The notes below the pieces were generated by a model that worked only from the letters and a program-made list of their open reading frames with translations, was not told the DNA's origin and did not search any database. The position numbers and the translations under genes are program-made. A DNA stretch of 36,936 nucleotides from JAZKFT01 sp043760535 (GTDB taxonomy: Bacteria; Bacteroidota; Bacteroidia; Chitinophagales; Chitinophagaceae), in the NCBI GenBank assembly GCA_043760535.1, contig JAYUOV010000173.1, positions 1-36,936 on the forward strand, in the 5' to 3' direction. Positions within the stretch are counted from its first letter, which is position 1; every line of letters starts with the position of its first letter. Positions 1 through 9,532 of this stretch are shown one piece after another.

Positions 1-98
1 TCCACCGAAATAATCCACCGATATTCATCGGGGCAGGCGGGGCAGGCAAAAAAAGAAAAACTACGCAATCAAAACTGCGAAGAGTAAGGAGTTCTGAT
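1..98. repeat. Left copy of edge inverted repeat
   Basis: Bases 1-98 match the reverse complement of 36781-36878 without gaps and with about five mismatches by eye. The repeat holds a GC-rich tract (gggcaggcggggcaggc) and a small dyad (CCGAT-attc-ATCGG). It is cut off by the window edge. In the right copy the sequence after it continues to the window end, so the full element is probably longer. It is non-coding as far as can be seen; its identity (insertion sequence end or dispersed genomic repeat) is unknown. Confidence 0.85.
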
Positions 99-111
99 AT
101 TATATATATTT

Positions 112-3100
112 TTATAAATTAGAAGCCTTGTAGTCGCTTGGTTTAACACCAAACTGTTTGGTAAATTCTTTACTAAAATATCTGCTGTCCTGGTAGCCTA
201 CTAAATAGGCTACTTCATAAACAGTGAATTGTTTTTGGGCTAATAATTCTGCTGCCTTTTTAAGGCGAATAGATTTTAAAAAGTCGTTTACAGATAAGTC
301 GGTAATAGCTTTAATTTTTTTGTAAAGCACTGGCTTACTCATGCCAATTTTTTTGCAAAGTACAGTTATGTTAAAATCAGGATCTTCCATATATTCTTCA
401 ATAAGCTGCAATACTTGCAATGTAAAAGCTTCATCTATGGGGTTAAGCTTTACTTCTTTACTTATTGCAGAAACATCTTCCAATGCTACATCTGTAATAT
501 AATCAATAGCATTAAGACCCACTTTGTTTCTCAAATAGCTGCTTGCCCTTGTTGCCAAAAGAAGCAAATTATTAATTTGTAAGCCCAAAACCTGCATGTT
601 AAAAGGTTTGGTAAGGTAAATATCAGCCCCTGTTTGCAAACCAGTAACGTGATTGCTAGCACCAGATTTTGCCGTAAGTAATATTACAGGGATATGGCTT
701 GTTCTAACATCGGTTTTAATTTTTTTACAAAGTTCAATGCCGTCCATTTCAGGCATCATTATATCGCTAATAATAAGATCAGGTATTAATTCACTAGCTT
801 TTATCCAACCATCTAAACCATTATTTGTTTCTATTATATTATAATACTTTATTAAGTCGTCTTTAATAAAACTACGAATACCGTCATTGTCTTCTACTAA
901 CAACAATGTTTGTTTGGTTGCACTATCTACAATTTCGGTTTCAAAATTTTCTTTTAAAACATCATGCTGAAATGGGGGTTCGTTAAAATGAGTTTCAATC
1001 ATTAAGTCTTTCTGTAAAATATCGGCATCTGCAAAATGCTTTTTTCCTTTTAGCAGCGTTACAGTAAAGCTTGTAGTATTAGCATGGCTTTGTTTGTTAA
1101 TTTCGCTTGAAGCATTTAAAGTGCCATGATGAAGTGCTACAATGCTTTTAGAAAGAGCAAGACCTATACCGTAACCCGTATTTTGCTTGCCATAATCTGC
1201 TTCTTGAAAATAATTGTCAAAAAGTTTGTTGATATTTTCAGGGGCAATACCTTTTCCATCATCCACTACTTGTATTTTTACAGAAGCCCCCATATCACTA
1301 ATGTCTATTGAAATATTACCGCCATTAGGTGTAAATTTAAAGGCATTGATTAATAAATTATACAGAACCTTTTCTAACTGTTCCTTATCAAAATATAATT
1401 CTATAATATCTAAAAAAGCAGTTAGCTGAAAGTTGATATTTCTGTAAACAGACATCTCTTTAAATGATGAATAAATAGATTGCACAAAATTGACTATATT
1501 ATAATTACTTACAGATAGTGGAAGATTCCCTGTTTCGGCTTTCCTAAAATCCATCTGTTCATTTACTAATTGCAAAAGACTACTTGAGTTTTTCCTTATG
1601 GTTTGTAATAGTAATTGTTCATGCTCGTCATCCCTTTTTATTAAAAGCAACTGGTTCACAGGGCCTTCTATTAACGATAAATGTGTTCTTATTTCATGCG
1701 ATATGTTGGTGAAAAAATTCAGCTTCATTTTAGTATGTAACGAATCACGTTTAAATAAAGCTTGCGTAAAAAAATATCTTGCAATAGCATATACCGCCGC
1801 AAGGGCTAAGAGTGTATATAAAAAATATGCCCACCATGTTTTCCAAAATGGCGGAAGTACTTTTATTTTTAATGTAACAGAATTGCTCCAAATGCCATCG
1901 TTATTAGAGCCCTTTACAATAAATACATAGTTACCAGCCATAAGGTTATTGTAAGTAACCCTGTTGGTAGTTTGATAATTCCAATCCTTATCCACACCCT
2001 CTAATTTATAGGCATACCTATTATTTTCTGGGTTGCTAAAATTGAGTAATGAAAAATCGATAGAGAAGATATTTTGAGAATGTGTTACAGAAATATTGTC
2101 TGTAAAAAAAATATCTTTCTTTAATACACCCCTAATGTCGTTTATTTTAACCTGCTCATTAAATATGTGAAATCCAGTAATAGCAATGGGTGCAGCTAAA
2201 GGCTTGTCGTTTTTAATTTTATCCGGATTGAAGTTAGTTAGCCCGCCAACACCCCCCAAATACAGTTCGCCATTTATTGCCTTTAAAAATGCCTTAGGTT
2301 TAAAAATATTGCTGGCTAGGCCATCGCTAGTAGTGTAGGTTTTAAAATTGTGCGACTGTTTATTAAATTTTGCAAGACCATTGTCTGTTGTTATCCAAAG
2401 ATTATTATTATTATCTTCCTGAATGCCTACAACATTGTTATTACACAAGCCATCTTCTGTTGTAAATAATTTTATGCTATTGCTTTCTGCATTATACAAT
2501 GCCAGCCCTCCATCAAACAAGCCTATCCAAATATTGCCATCAGCATCTTGCTTAATACAATTAATGTGCTGTGTTGCGGTAATGCCCGCACACTGCACTT
2601 TTAAAAAATTACTGGTGCCACTTTTTAAAATAAATAAGCCGCACGATGTGCCTACCCATACATTTTTAGCCTTGTCTTGGTATAAAGATTTAATGATTTT
2701 ATTTTCAATAAAATCTGGCACCACTATATCCGACGCAGTAAACCTTTTATTTATAAAATTATAAATGTATAACCCATCATTAAAACCAATCCAATAGCGT
2801 TCAGCATTATCTTGTAGTAACGAGGTTATTTCAGAAACAAGTGTAGCGGCATCGTTTTTTTTGTAAAAAAAGCGTTCAAACGTGTTTGTAGATGGTACAT
2901 ACAAGTTAAGCCCACCGCCATAAGTGCCTGCCCATAAATTGTTTAAGTGGTCTTTATATACTACTGTAACAAGGTCGGCGCTTATGCTTGCATCGTCGGC
3001 AATATTGTTCTGAAAATATGTAAATTTTTCTGTTTTTCTATTATACAGGTTTAGCCCTCCGCCACCAGTTGCCAGCCAAAGGTTTTCCTTTTCATCCTCC

Positions 3101-4218
3101 TCTATAGCAATGATAACGTCGTTGTTAATATCTGTTTGTATCTTGTTTTTTTTGTGTATGTTAAATAAGGTGCCCTTATCGTTGTAAAAATTTAAACCTC
3201 CATAGTAAGTTCCTACCCAAATATTTTCTTTAGCATCCATATAAACACTGTGTATGGAATTGTTGCTTAAACTCTTTACATTTTCTTCATCGTGCCTGTA
3301 AATGTCATATTTATTACTAGCAGGGTCTATAATTACTAATCCATTTAGTGTACCTGCCCAAATAAAGCCGGTATTTGTTCGTATTATACTCCTTATACTA
3401 TTAAGCTCTGTGGATATTAGGGCTCCTTTGTTAAAGGGGTTTATGCCTATACCAGATTTATAAACATTAATTCCGCCATTCTTTGTGCCTATCCAAATAT
3501 TTTTGTAAGCATCTTCGGCTATACAGGTAATGTAGCTGTTACTTAAACCGGTCGGCGTAAAAAAAAATTGTTCTACTATTTTTAATTCTTGCCCTACAAG
3601 GGTGGCTTTTATTAAACCTTGCGAAGAGCCAATCCATAAATAACCATTAGAATCTTCAAAAATAGAACGGATGTCATCCGATATTTTATTAGGGCTATTA
3701 CCTATTTGGTAAAAACTTTTAAAAAGAAGATTATCCCTGTTAGTAAGAAGTTGTAATCCGCTGCGTGTACCTATCCAAATATTCTGTCTGCTGTCTTCAT
3801 AAATGGCATTGATGCTGTTGCCCCATTTTGTATCTTTTGTATATGGTTTAAAGTAAACGTGTTCAAAACTATCTAGGATTGTATTGTACCTATTCAATCC
3901 ATGCCGTGTACCTACCCACAAGGTTTTTTTTGTGTCGCTGTGCAGCGAGGTAATAAATGTGTTCGAAATGTCACCATTACCATTCGTCCCTTTATAAGTA
4001 CGCATTGCATGGCCATCATACCTATTTAGCCCATAACTTGTTCCAAACCACATAAAACCATAACCATCCTGGCAAATAGACATGATGGAATTTTGTGTAA
4101 GCCCGTTATTGGTGGTAAGGTGAGTAAAATGGGGTTGTTGGGCTTGTGCTACAAAACAGCAACTAAAAAGCAACATTAAGAAGCAGGCAATTCTCATTGT
4201 TTGCAATTTAGCCATCAT
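112..4218 (-). CDS. Hybrid two-component sensor/regulator (HTCS) of the PUL
   Basis: This 1368-residue one-protein signalling system is the usual PUL switch: a periplasmic sensor binds an oligosaccharide and a cytoplasmic AraC domain activates transcription. Order of parts: signal peptide (about 1-26); fourteen reg_prop blades with W-x-G-T-like motifs (MWFGT, LWVGT, IWIGT), enough for two seven-bladed propellers; a Y_Y_Y domain (about 690-780); a membrane helix near 791-815; HisKA with phospho-acceptor His841; HATPase with N box, DDGKG and GYGIGLALSK; a receiver with Asp1152 in SDIMMPEMDG and the conserved Lys in TKPF; and two AraC helix-turn-helices in the last 100 residues. The H box reads SHEIRTHL, with His where nearly all relatives have Pro. 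An AAGGA lies just before two adjacent ATGs (4218, 4215). It is divergent from the GH3 gene. The family is certain; the ligand is unknown. Confidence 0.97.
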   Translation of the reverse strand: MMAKLQTMRIACFLMLLFSCCFVAQAQQPHFTHLTTNNGLTQNSIMSICQDGYGFMWFGTSYGLNRYDGHAMRTYKGTNGNGDISNTFITSLHSDTKKTLWVGTRHGLNRYNTILDSFEHVYFKPYTKDTKWGNSINAIYEDSRQNIWIGTRSGLQLLTNRDNLLFKSFYQIGNSPNKISDDIRSIFEDSNGYLWIGSSQGLIKATLVGQELKIVEQFFFTPTGLSNSYITCIAEDAYKNIWIGTKNGGINVYKSGIGINPFNKGALISTELNSIRSIIRTNTGFIWAGTLNGLVIIDPASNKYDIYRHDEENVKSLSNNSIHSVYMDAKENIWVGTYYGGLNFYNDKGTLFNIHKKNKIQTDINNDVIIAIEEDEKENLWLATGGGGLNLYNRKTEKFTYFQNNIADDASISADLVTVVYKDHLNNLWAGTYGGGLNLYVPSTNTFERFFYKKNDAATLVSEITSLLQDNAERYWIGFNDGLYIYNFINKRFTASDIVVPDFIENKIIKSLYQDKAKNVWVGTSCGLFILKSGTSNFLKVQCAGITATQHINCIKQDADGNIWIGLFDGGLALYNAESNSIKLFTTEDGLCNNNVVGIQEDNNNNLWITTDNGLAKFNKQSHNFKTYTTSDGLASNIFKPKAFLKAINGELYLGGVGGLTNFNPDKIKNDKPLAAPIAITGFHIFNEQVKINDIRGVLKKDIFFTDNISVTHSQNIFSIDFSLLNFSNPENNRYAYKLEGVDKDWNYQTTNRVTYNNLMAGNYVFIVKGSNNDGIWSNSVTLKIKVLPPFWKTWWAYFLYTLLALAAVYAIARYFFTQALFKRDSLHTKMKLNFFTNISHEIRTHLSLIEGPVNQLLLIKRDDEHEQLLLQTIRKNSSSLLQLVNEQMDFRKAETGNLPLSVSNYNIVNFVQSIYSSFKEMSVYRNINFQLTAFLDIIELYFDKEQLEKVLYNLLINAFKFTPNGGNISIDISDMGASVKIQVVDDGKGIAPENINKLFDNYFQEADYGKQNTGYGIGLALSKSIVALHHGTLNASSEINKQSHANTTSFTVTLLKGKKHFADADILQKDLMIETHFNEPPFQHDVLKENFETEIVDSATKQTLLLVEDNDGIRSFIKDDLIKYYNIIETNNGLDGWIKASELIPDLIISDIMMPEMDGIELCKKIKTDVRTSHIPVILLTAKSGASNHVTGLQTGADIYLTKPFNMQVLGLQINNLLLLATRASSYLRNKVGLNAIDYITDVALEDVSAISKEVKLNPIDEAFTLQVLQLIEEYMEDPDFNITVLCKKIGMSKPVLYKKIKAITDLSVNDFLKSIRLKKAAELLAQKQFTVYEVAYLVGYQDSRYFSKEFTKQFGVKPSDYKASNL

Positions 4219-4408
4219 TCCTTATCTAAGCCACATTTTAGCTAGCTTTTCTTTTAAGCGTAAAAATCCACTTTAAAAAAGAATAATTTCCATAATTCAC
4301 ACTAAATAATGTCTATTTTCTACCTAAGCCATGGCGTACATTCCGCAATTTTACTATTGATAATACAACACAACGATTTTGTTTTATCACTCCATACGTT
4401 GCCCATTG
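4219..4408. promoter_or_regulatory. Divergent promoter region between HTCS and GH3
   Basis: The two genes are transcribed away from each other, so both promoters must lie in this gap of about 190 bases. A near match to the Bacteroidota -7 element TAnnTTTG is TACTATTG at 4352-4359 on the plus strand, without a clear -33 partner. No hairpin or extended direct repeat that would mark an HTCS binding site was recognised. Confidence 0.35.
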
Positions 4409-4417
4409 ATGTTTGCC

Positions 4418-6706
4418 ATGAAAATTATTAACAGAATTATTCTTGCTGCTACTTTTACAACTACTGCAGTATTTTGTAGTGCAATAGAATCGAATTTACT
4501 GCCTTATCAGGATGTTTCCCTTTCGATAGAAAGGCGAGTAGCCGACCTTATTGGTAGAATGACTTTAACCGAAAAAATAGGACAAATGGCTCAATATGTG
4601 GGTGAGCCTCCTAAAAGTACATCCACTAATTATGATGATCAGTTAGGTTACAACCAAATGATGGCCGACATTATACAGCAGATAAAAAAAGGCGAAATTG
4701 GTTCTTTTTTAAAAATGCCTGGTGTAAAAGAAATAAACAGGTTGCAACAGGCTGCTATGTTGGGTCGTTTAAAAATTCCGTTACTTTTTGCAGAAGATGC
4801 CGTGCATGGTATAGGTATGGATAAGCTTGGGGGAACTATTTACCCTTCGGAAATTGGTATGGCTAGTAGTTTTGATACTGCTTTGATACAGCTAATGGCA
4901 GACTATACCCGAAAGGAAATGTTAGCTACGGGGCTGCGGTGGGCTTTTTCGCCCAATATAGAGGTGGCACAGGATCCAAGATGGGGTCGTTTTGGCGATA
5001 CATTTGGAGAAGATCCTTTGTTGGTAGGTTTAATGGGCGTAGCAATGATTAAGGGCTTGCAAGGCGATTCATTGTCTGCTAGCTCCGTACTTGCATGTGC
5101 TAAACATTTTATTGCAGGCAGTATTCCTGTAAATGGACTAAATGGTGCTGCTGCAGATGTTTCGGATCGTACTTTGGCCGAAGTGTTCTATCCACCTTTT
5201 CAAAGAGCTATTAATGCTGGTGTTTATTCTATTATGCCGGCACATAACGAAGTAAACGGAATTCCCTGCCATGCAAATGGCTTTTATATGCAGCAGCTTA
5301 TTCGTAACCAATGGGGCTTTGGTGGCTTTTTTATTAGCGACTGGAACGATGTTAAAGGCCTGAACAAGGTTCACCGTATTGTAGCTACCGATAAAGATGC
5401 GTACACCATTGCGGTTAATGCAGGGCTGGATATGAACATGCATGGGCCAGGTTTTTTAGAAAGTGTAAAACAGGCTGTAAACGAGCAGGTAATTTCTATT
5501 GAAAGAATTAATGAGGCCGTTACCAAAATCCTAACAGCAAAGTTTAAGTTGGGTCTGTTCGAAAATCCATATACCGATGAGAACCTCCGCAATAAAGTAG
5601 TATTAAATACAACACACAAGCAGTTAGCCTTAAAAGCAGCAGAACAATCTATAGTATTACTCAAAAACAAGAATGGCCTGTTGCCTTTATCTGGCAACGA
5701 ATTAATATTGGTAACCGGCCCCAATGCCAATAACCAGGCAATGCTAGGCGATTGGAGTGTGGAACAAAAGCCAGCAGATGTAGTAACCATGCTGCAAGGC
5801 ATACAAAACAATCATGTATCCCCACAAAATATAGCCTATTATAACTGTGGCAGCATATTTACCCTAGATGATGCTGCCATAAATGCCGCAGTAAAAAAAT
5901 CGGCCAAAGCAGCGGTAAATATTGTTTTTGTGGGCGAAAATTCTTTGCGTAGCGATGCCAGCGAATTACGCACAAGTGGCGAAAATATAGACCGCTCATC
6001 GCTTGATTTACCGGGCAGGCAGTTAGAATTACTAAAGGCTTTAAAAAACACCAAAAAACCTTTGGTTGTAGTATTTATTAACGGTGCCCCTATATCTTCT
6101 GTGTGGTGCCACCAAAATGCAGATGCCATAATAGAAGCATGGGAGCCGGGTACTATGGGCGGGCAGGCGGTAGCTAACGTTCTGTTTGGTAAATGCAACC
6201 CATCGGGTAAGCTGCCCGTTACCATTGTAAGGTCTGCAGCACAAATACGTACTACCTACTACTACAAGCCATCTGCTTATCATAGGGGTAAGTACAGGTT
6301 CGACAGCACTGAACCATTGTATGCTTTTGGTTTTGGCTTGAGTTATACCAGTTTTAATTTTACGCAGCCAGTAGTAGAAAAACCAATTTATAAGAAAAAC
6401 GAAAACGTAGTGGTAACTACTACCGTAACCAATACAGGCAAAATAGATGGTACAGAAACAGTACAATTATATGTAAGAAAAGAAATTTCGCCTATTACAA
6501 GGCCCATAAAGCAATTAAAAGCATTTAAAAAAATACACCTTAAAGCAGGCGAAAGCAAAGTAGTTAGGTTTGAAATAACACCTGAAGACCTCTTGTATTA
6601 CAATGTAGCAATGAAACCAGAAACCGAAACAGGCGTATATACTTTAATGGCAGGTAACTCGTCTGATAACACGGCTTTAAAACAAGCAGCTTTTACTATT
6701 AAATAA
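4418..6706 (+). CDS. Glycoside hydrolase family 3 beta-glycosidase (BglX-like)
   Basis: An exported GH3 enzyme of 762 residues, expected in the periplasm, releasing a terminal beta-linked sugar (glucose or xylose) from imported oligosaccharides. The N-terminal TIM barrel carries the nucleophile in the classic FISDWND motif (Asp308, counting from ATG 4418). The alpha/beta sandwich domain follows, with an acid/base candidate in the SGENIDRSSLDLPG segment (Glu522, less certain). A C-terminal fibronectin III-like domain ends in TGVYTLMAGNSS. The frame is open upstream to a TTG at 4379 and has ATGs at 4409 and 4418; the last gives a compact signal peptide (MKIINRII...FCSA) and was chosen. It is the first plus-strand gene after the HTCS, and 274 bases separate it from the next. 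Family assignment is firm; sugar specificity is open. Confidence 0.93.
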   Translation: MKIINRIILAATFTTTAVFCSAIESNLLPYQDVSLSIERRVADLIGRMTLTEKIGQMAQYVGEPPKSTSTNYDDQLGYNQMMADIIQQIKKGEIGSFLKMPGVKEINRLQQAAMLGRLKIPLLFAEDAVHGIGMDKLGGTIYPSEIGMASSFDTALIQLMADYTRKEMLATGLRWAFSPNIEVAQDPRWGRFGDTFGEDPLLVGLMGVAMIKGLQGDSLSASSVLACAKHFIAGSIPVNGLNGAAADVSDRTLAEVFYPPFQRAINAGVYSIMPAHNEVNGIPCHANGFYMQQLIRNQWGFGGFFISDWNDVKGLNKVHRIVATDKDAYTIAVNAGLDMNMHGPGFLESVKQAVNEQVISIERINEAVTKILTAKFKLGLFENPYTDENLRNKVVLNTTHKQLALKAAEQSIVLLKNKNGLLPLSGNELILVTGPNANNQAMLGDWSVEQKPADVVTMLQGIQNNHVSPQNIAYYNCGSIFTLDDAAINAAVKKSAKAAVNIVFVGENSLRSDASELRTSGENIDRSSLDLPGRQLELLKALKNTKKPLVVVFINGAPISSVWCHQNADAIIEAWEPGTMGGQAVANVLFGKCNPSGKLPVTIVRSAAQIRTTYYYKPSAYHRGKYRFDSTEPLYAFGFGLSYTSFNFTQPVVEKPIYKKNENVVVTTTVTNTGKIDGTETVQLYVRKEISPITRPIKQLKAFKKIHLKAGESKVVRFEITPEDLLYYNVAMKPETETGVYTLMAGNSSDNTALKQAAFTIK

Positions 6707-6847
6707 AAAATGATAGTAAAAACTACCTGTTGTTATGACACATTAAGCCTTTAAAAAAGAACCAAAAATTTACAGTACATGTTATTTGTTTACGATTTTT
6801 ATGTAAGTACCCAATATTTCTAAATAGGTATTTTATATAAAAAAAAT

Positions 6848-6876
6848 AAAGGTTTAATAACGATGAAAAAACCTTT
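6848..6876 (+). terminator. Weak hairpin downstream of GH3
   Basis: AAAGGTTT (6848-6855) pairs perfectly with AAACCTTT (6869-6876) across a 13-base loop, in the 274-base gap after the GH3 gene. There is no long T-tract after it and it lies about 140 bases past the stop codon, so a terminator role is only a possibility. The rest of the gap is A/T-rich and featureless. Confidence 0.2.
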
Positions 6877-6980
6877 TAAACCCAATGCGGGTAAATATTA
6901 TTTTTAGAAAAATGGCAAGTAAATAAATTAAATAATATTTTATATCTTTTTTTTAACAATAACAAACAAACTCAAAAATT

Positions 6981-8105
6981 ATGAAAATGAAAACTACAAA
7001 AATTTTATGCACATTAATGCTGGTAGCAATAATGGGTGTTAACCTGAATGCCCAAACAACTACCACATTAAGCCCTGCCGAAGATGCATATGTAATATCA
7101 GGTACGAATGCAAATACAAATTATAGTAGTGGTAGTACGTTCGGTAATTTATTAATAAGGAATCATCCAAGCAATCTGAATGCATCAAACAAAGCAATTA
7201 TGAAATTTAATGTATCTGGCGCTGGAGTAGGTGCAATAGTAACTGCCAAGTTAAGGCTTTATGTCATTGCTGGTTTCCCACAATGGATAACTGCTTATGC
7301 TACTACCGATGCGTGGGAAGATTCAACAGTTACATGGGCTACACTCCCTGCCAAAGGAGATTCAATTAGAGGCATCAATGTATCAGGTGGTGGGTACCGT
7401 GAGTGGACAATTACTGCTTATGTAAAAGCCGAGGCAACTGGCGATGGAATGGTAAGTTTAATATTAGAAGCACCTAATGCTAGTACCGCTCTGTTCCAAG
7501 TTGCAAGTTCAAGAAATGTTGATATGACCCGTTTACCCCAACTGGTACTTGATGCCCCTACACTCTTGCCCGTATCATTAAGTTCATTTACTGGCAATGC
7601 TGTAAGCCAATCAGTAGTTTTAAACTGGAGCACTGCCTCTGAGCAAAATAGCGATGTATTTCGTGTGCAAACCTCAACTAATGGTACCAATTTCTCCGAA
7701 GTTGGAACCGTATCAGCTGCGGGCAACAGCAATTCGGTTGTAAATTATAGTTTTAAGCATGATAATGCCCCTGTAGGCGATAATTACTACCGGTTACAAC
7801 AGGTAGATAAAAATGGGGTTACTAAATATTCTCCTATTGTTAAAGTAGCCATTAATTCTAAATTAGCTTCTATATCGGCTTACTTTAAGCCGGCCGCTTT
7901 AATGGTAAATATTGTGGCTACCAAACCCGTAAAAACGGCTGTAAGTGTCTTTGAACTTAGCGGAAAACAAATAGCAAAACAAGAGGTGAATTTAGAAAAT
8001 GGGGCTAATCAATTATCCATTCCGGTTAATCTGCTAAAAGGTACATATTTTATTAGCGTATTATTAGATGGTAAAAAATATGTACAAAAAGTAGTTAGCG
8101 AGTAA
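6981..8105 (+). CDS. Small T9SS-exported DNRLRE-domain protein
   Basis: This 374-residue protein has no recognisable catalytic domain. A signal peptide (cleavage after about residue 24, LNAQ) is followed by a DNRLRE domain (about 27-193; core motifs AYVISGTNANTNY, ATTDAWEDSTVTW, YREWTITAYV). A fibronectin-like segment (about 197-288; LNWSTASEQNSDVF, YYRLQQVDKNG) comes next, and a type A T9SS sorting domain (about 295-374; GTYFISVLLDGKKYVQKVV) closes it. Some DNRLRE domains are classed as CBM96 and reported to bind alginate, so a cell-surface glycan-binding role is plausible. Module for module it matches the C-terminal third of the 1244-residue protein at 12323-16057, as if that tail had been copied into a free-standing gene. 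A weak TATCTTTT -7-like element sits at 6943-6950. Confidence 0.85.
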   Translation: MKMKTTKILCTLMLVAIMGVNLNAQTTTTLSPAEDAYVISGTNANTNYSSGSTFGNLLIRNHPSNLNASNKAIMKFNVSGAGVGAIVTAKLRLYVIAGFPQWITAYATTDAWEDSTVTWATLPAKGDSIRGINVSGGGYREWTITAYVKAEATGDGMVSLILEAPNASTALFQVASSRNVDMTRLPQLVLDAPTLLPVSLSSFTGNAVSQSVVLNWSTASEQNSDVFRVQTSTNGTNFSEVGTVSAAGNSNSVVNYSFKHDNAPVGDNYYRLQQVDKNGVTKYSPIVKVAINSKLASISAYFKPAALMVNIVATKPVKTAVSVFELSGKQIAKQEVNLENGANQLSIPVNLLKGTYFISVLLDGKKYVQKVVSE

Positions 8106-8132
8106 AAAAAATAAATAGCAATATACTATTTA

Positions 8133-8241
8133 GAGCATCTCTAAAAACCATCTTTTTCCCTCTTTTGTAGAACATCCCGATTATTTTGGGATAGGGAAAT
8201 AAAACGGGGATAACATAGAAAGTGCGGTTTTAGAGATGCCC
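8133..8241. repeat. Intergenic inverted-repeat element, copy 1
   Basis: Left arm GAGCATCTCTAAAAACC (8133-8149) and right arm GGTTTTAGAGATGCCC (8226-8241) are reverse complements apart from one mismatch and one missing A. A nested dyad ATCCC/GGGAT lies at 8174-8192. The arms match two other arm pairs at 16091-16168 and 16392-16478. The shape (terminal inverted repeats, about 109 bases, no reading frame) suggests a MITE-like or folded non-coding element in the gap between the DNRLRE gene and the esterase. Confidence 0.7.
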
Positions 8242-8349
8242 TTTAATAACAGTTGTAAACATTATTTAAGATCCATTGCCATTGATACTGCAAAATATTT
8301 CCTTGCCAGCATCTTTTTTTTAAATAAAATATTTTAAAAGTATTATATA

Positions 8350-9246
8350 ATGTACCGTAATTTTTTGATACTTTATTGCTTTTGTACAATAATACCCGGG
8401 CTTATGTTTACAGCCCATGCACAGCAAGTAATCGCAAATGGCTATGTGGCCCCCAAAGAATCAGAGAGCACTACTAATGGCGTAACCATTATTAAAAACA
8501 TACGGTACGGCGCTATACCAGATATAGCCACAGACTCTACAACAGACAGGTTACTAGATTTAATTTTGCCCTCTAATACGAGTGAGAATGATGTACTGCC
8601 GGTTTTTCTGTTTATGCATGGTGGCGGGTTTACCAGCGGCGATAAAAGCAGTATGGTTAGCCTTTGTAGCAAAATGGCCTTACAAGGCTTTGCTGTAGTT
8701 TCTATTAATTATACTTTGTATTTAAAATATAAAGGTGTAAAAGGCTCTTATTGTTCCAGTAATATGGCCAAAGGGTTGCCAGAAAATGATTCCTTCCATC
8801 CTGCACTTAATACAGCAATAGCTTTAGCCTCGGCAGATGCAATAGCAGCTATGAAATGGGTTAAAAATAATGCGGTAAAGTACCACTTAAATAGTAATAA
8901 ATTTTCGATTGGCGGAGGTTCGGCGGGTGCTATTACCGCCCTTTACGTAGCGTATGTGGCCAAGCAAAAAGTGCTATCTATTAAAGCAGTGGTAAATTTA
9001 TGGGGTGGTTTAGAGCAAACAAAAGCGATAAGCAGAAAACATATACCCGTATTAACGTATCATGGCGATTTAGATGAATTAATTAATGTGCAATATGCCT
9101 ATGCTTTAGATAACAGAATGAAAGCGATAGGCTCAAAAAATTCTTATTTGCACATTATGGAGGGTAAAGGGCATGTGCAGTACAAATACATTGAGGAGAA
9201 AAAAATACCAGAGATTGTTGGTTTTTTAAACACCAGCCTGCTGTAA
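8350..9246 (+). CDS. Secreted alpha/beta-hydrolase, carbohydrate-esterase-like
   Basis: A 298-residue hydrolase of the BD-FAE/esterase-lipase type, exported by a signal peptide (about 1-25, AHAQQ). It has the HGGG oxyanion motif (FMHGGGFTSG), the nucleophile elbow GGGSAG (Ser191), an acidic residue in GDLDELI (Asp240 or Asp242) and His275 in GKGHVQY, a complete triad. In PULs such enzymes usually remove acetyl, feruloyl or similar esters from the glycan so that glycosidases can act; which ester is removed here is not readable from sequence. The gene is followed after 115 bases by the first beta-helix gene. A second, distant member of the same fold closes the enzyme cluster at 32533-33348. Confidence 0.85.
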   Translation: MYRNFLILYCFCTIIPGLMFTAHAQQVIANGYVAPKESESTTNGVTIIKNIRYGAIPDIATDSTTDRLLDLILPSNTSENDVLPVFLFMHGGGFTSGDKSSMVSLCSKMALQGFAVVSINYTLYLKYKGVKGSYCSSNMAKGLPENDSFHPALNTAIALASADAIAAMKWVKNNAVKYHLNSNKFSIGGGSAGAITALYVAYVAKQKVLSIKAVVNLWGGLEQTKAISRKHIPVLTYHGDLDELINVQYAYALDNRMKAIGSKNSYLHIMEGKGHVQYKYIEEKKIPEIVGFLNTSLL

Positions 9247-9315
9247 ACTAAATAAGATTGAGGAAATAAATATAAAAAAATAGTATTTATAGTACACAAA
9301 AGCTAAAAAGGGTTT

Positions 9316-9532
9316 TTTTAGAAATAATCTAACATCAATACTCATTACCAAAACGATAAGCATGTACATACTGAAAATAAAAAGAGCCTTTATTTTAACT
9401 GTATTCGTATTAACTACTGTTCTTAATACTTATAGCCAGGCATGGAGAAGCGAGTTGTATCCTTATAAATGGACGCCTGGATTTGCTAAGGATGGTAAAT
9501 TTATTCAGGATTTTTCTTATGCAGGTTACAAA
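9316..9532 (+). repeat. Duplicated 5' segment, copy A
   Basis: These 217 bases cover the end of the intergenic region plus the first 57 codons, and align without a gap to 12277-12493, with about 18 differences by eye. Past this boundary the two genes fall to ordinary paralog similarity. The shared part includes the region upstream of ATG and the whole signal peptide. Confidence 0.85.

Noticed and set aside
6041..6466. 141-codon open frame opposite the GH3 gene
   Set aside because: Antisense shadow of a well-conserved catalytic region; the sequence has no family features.
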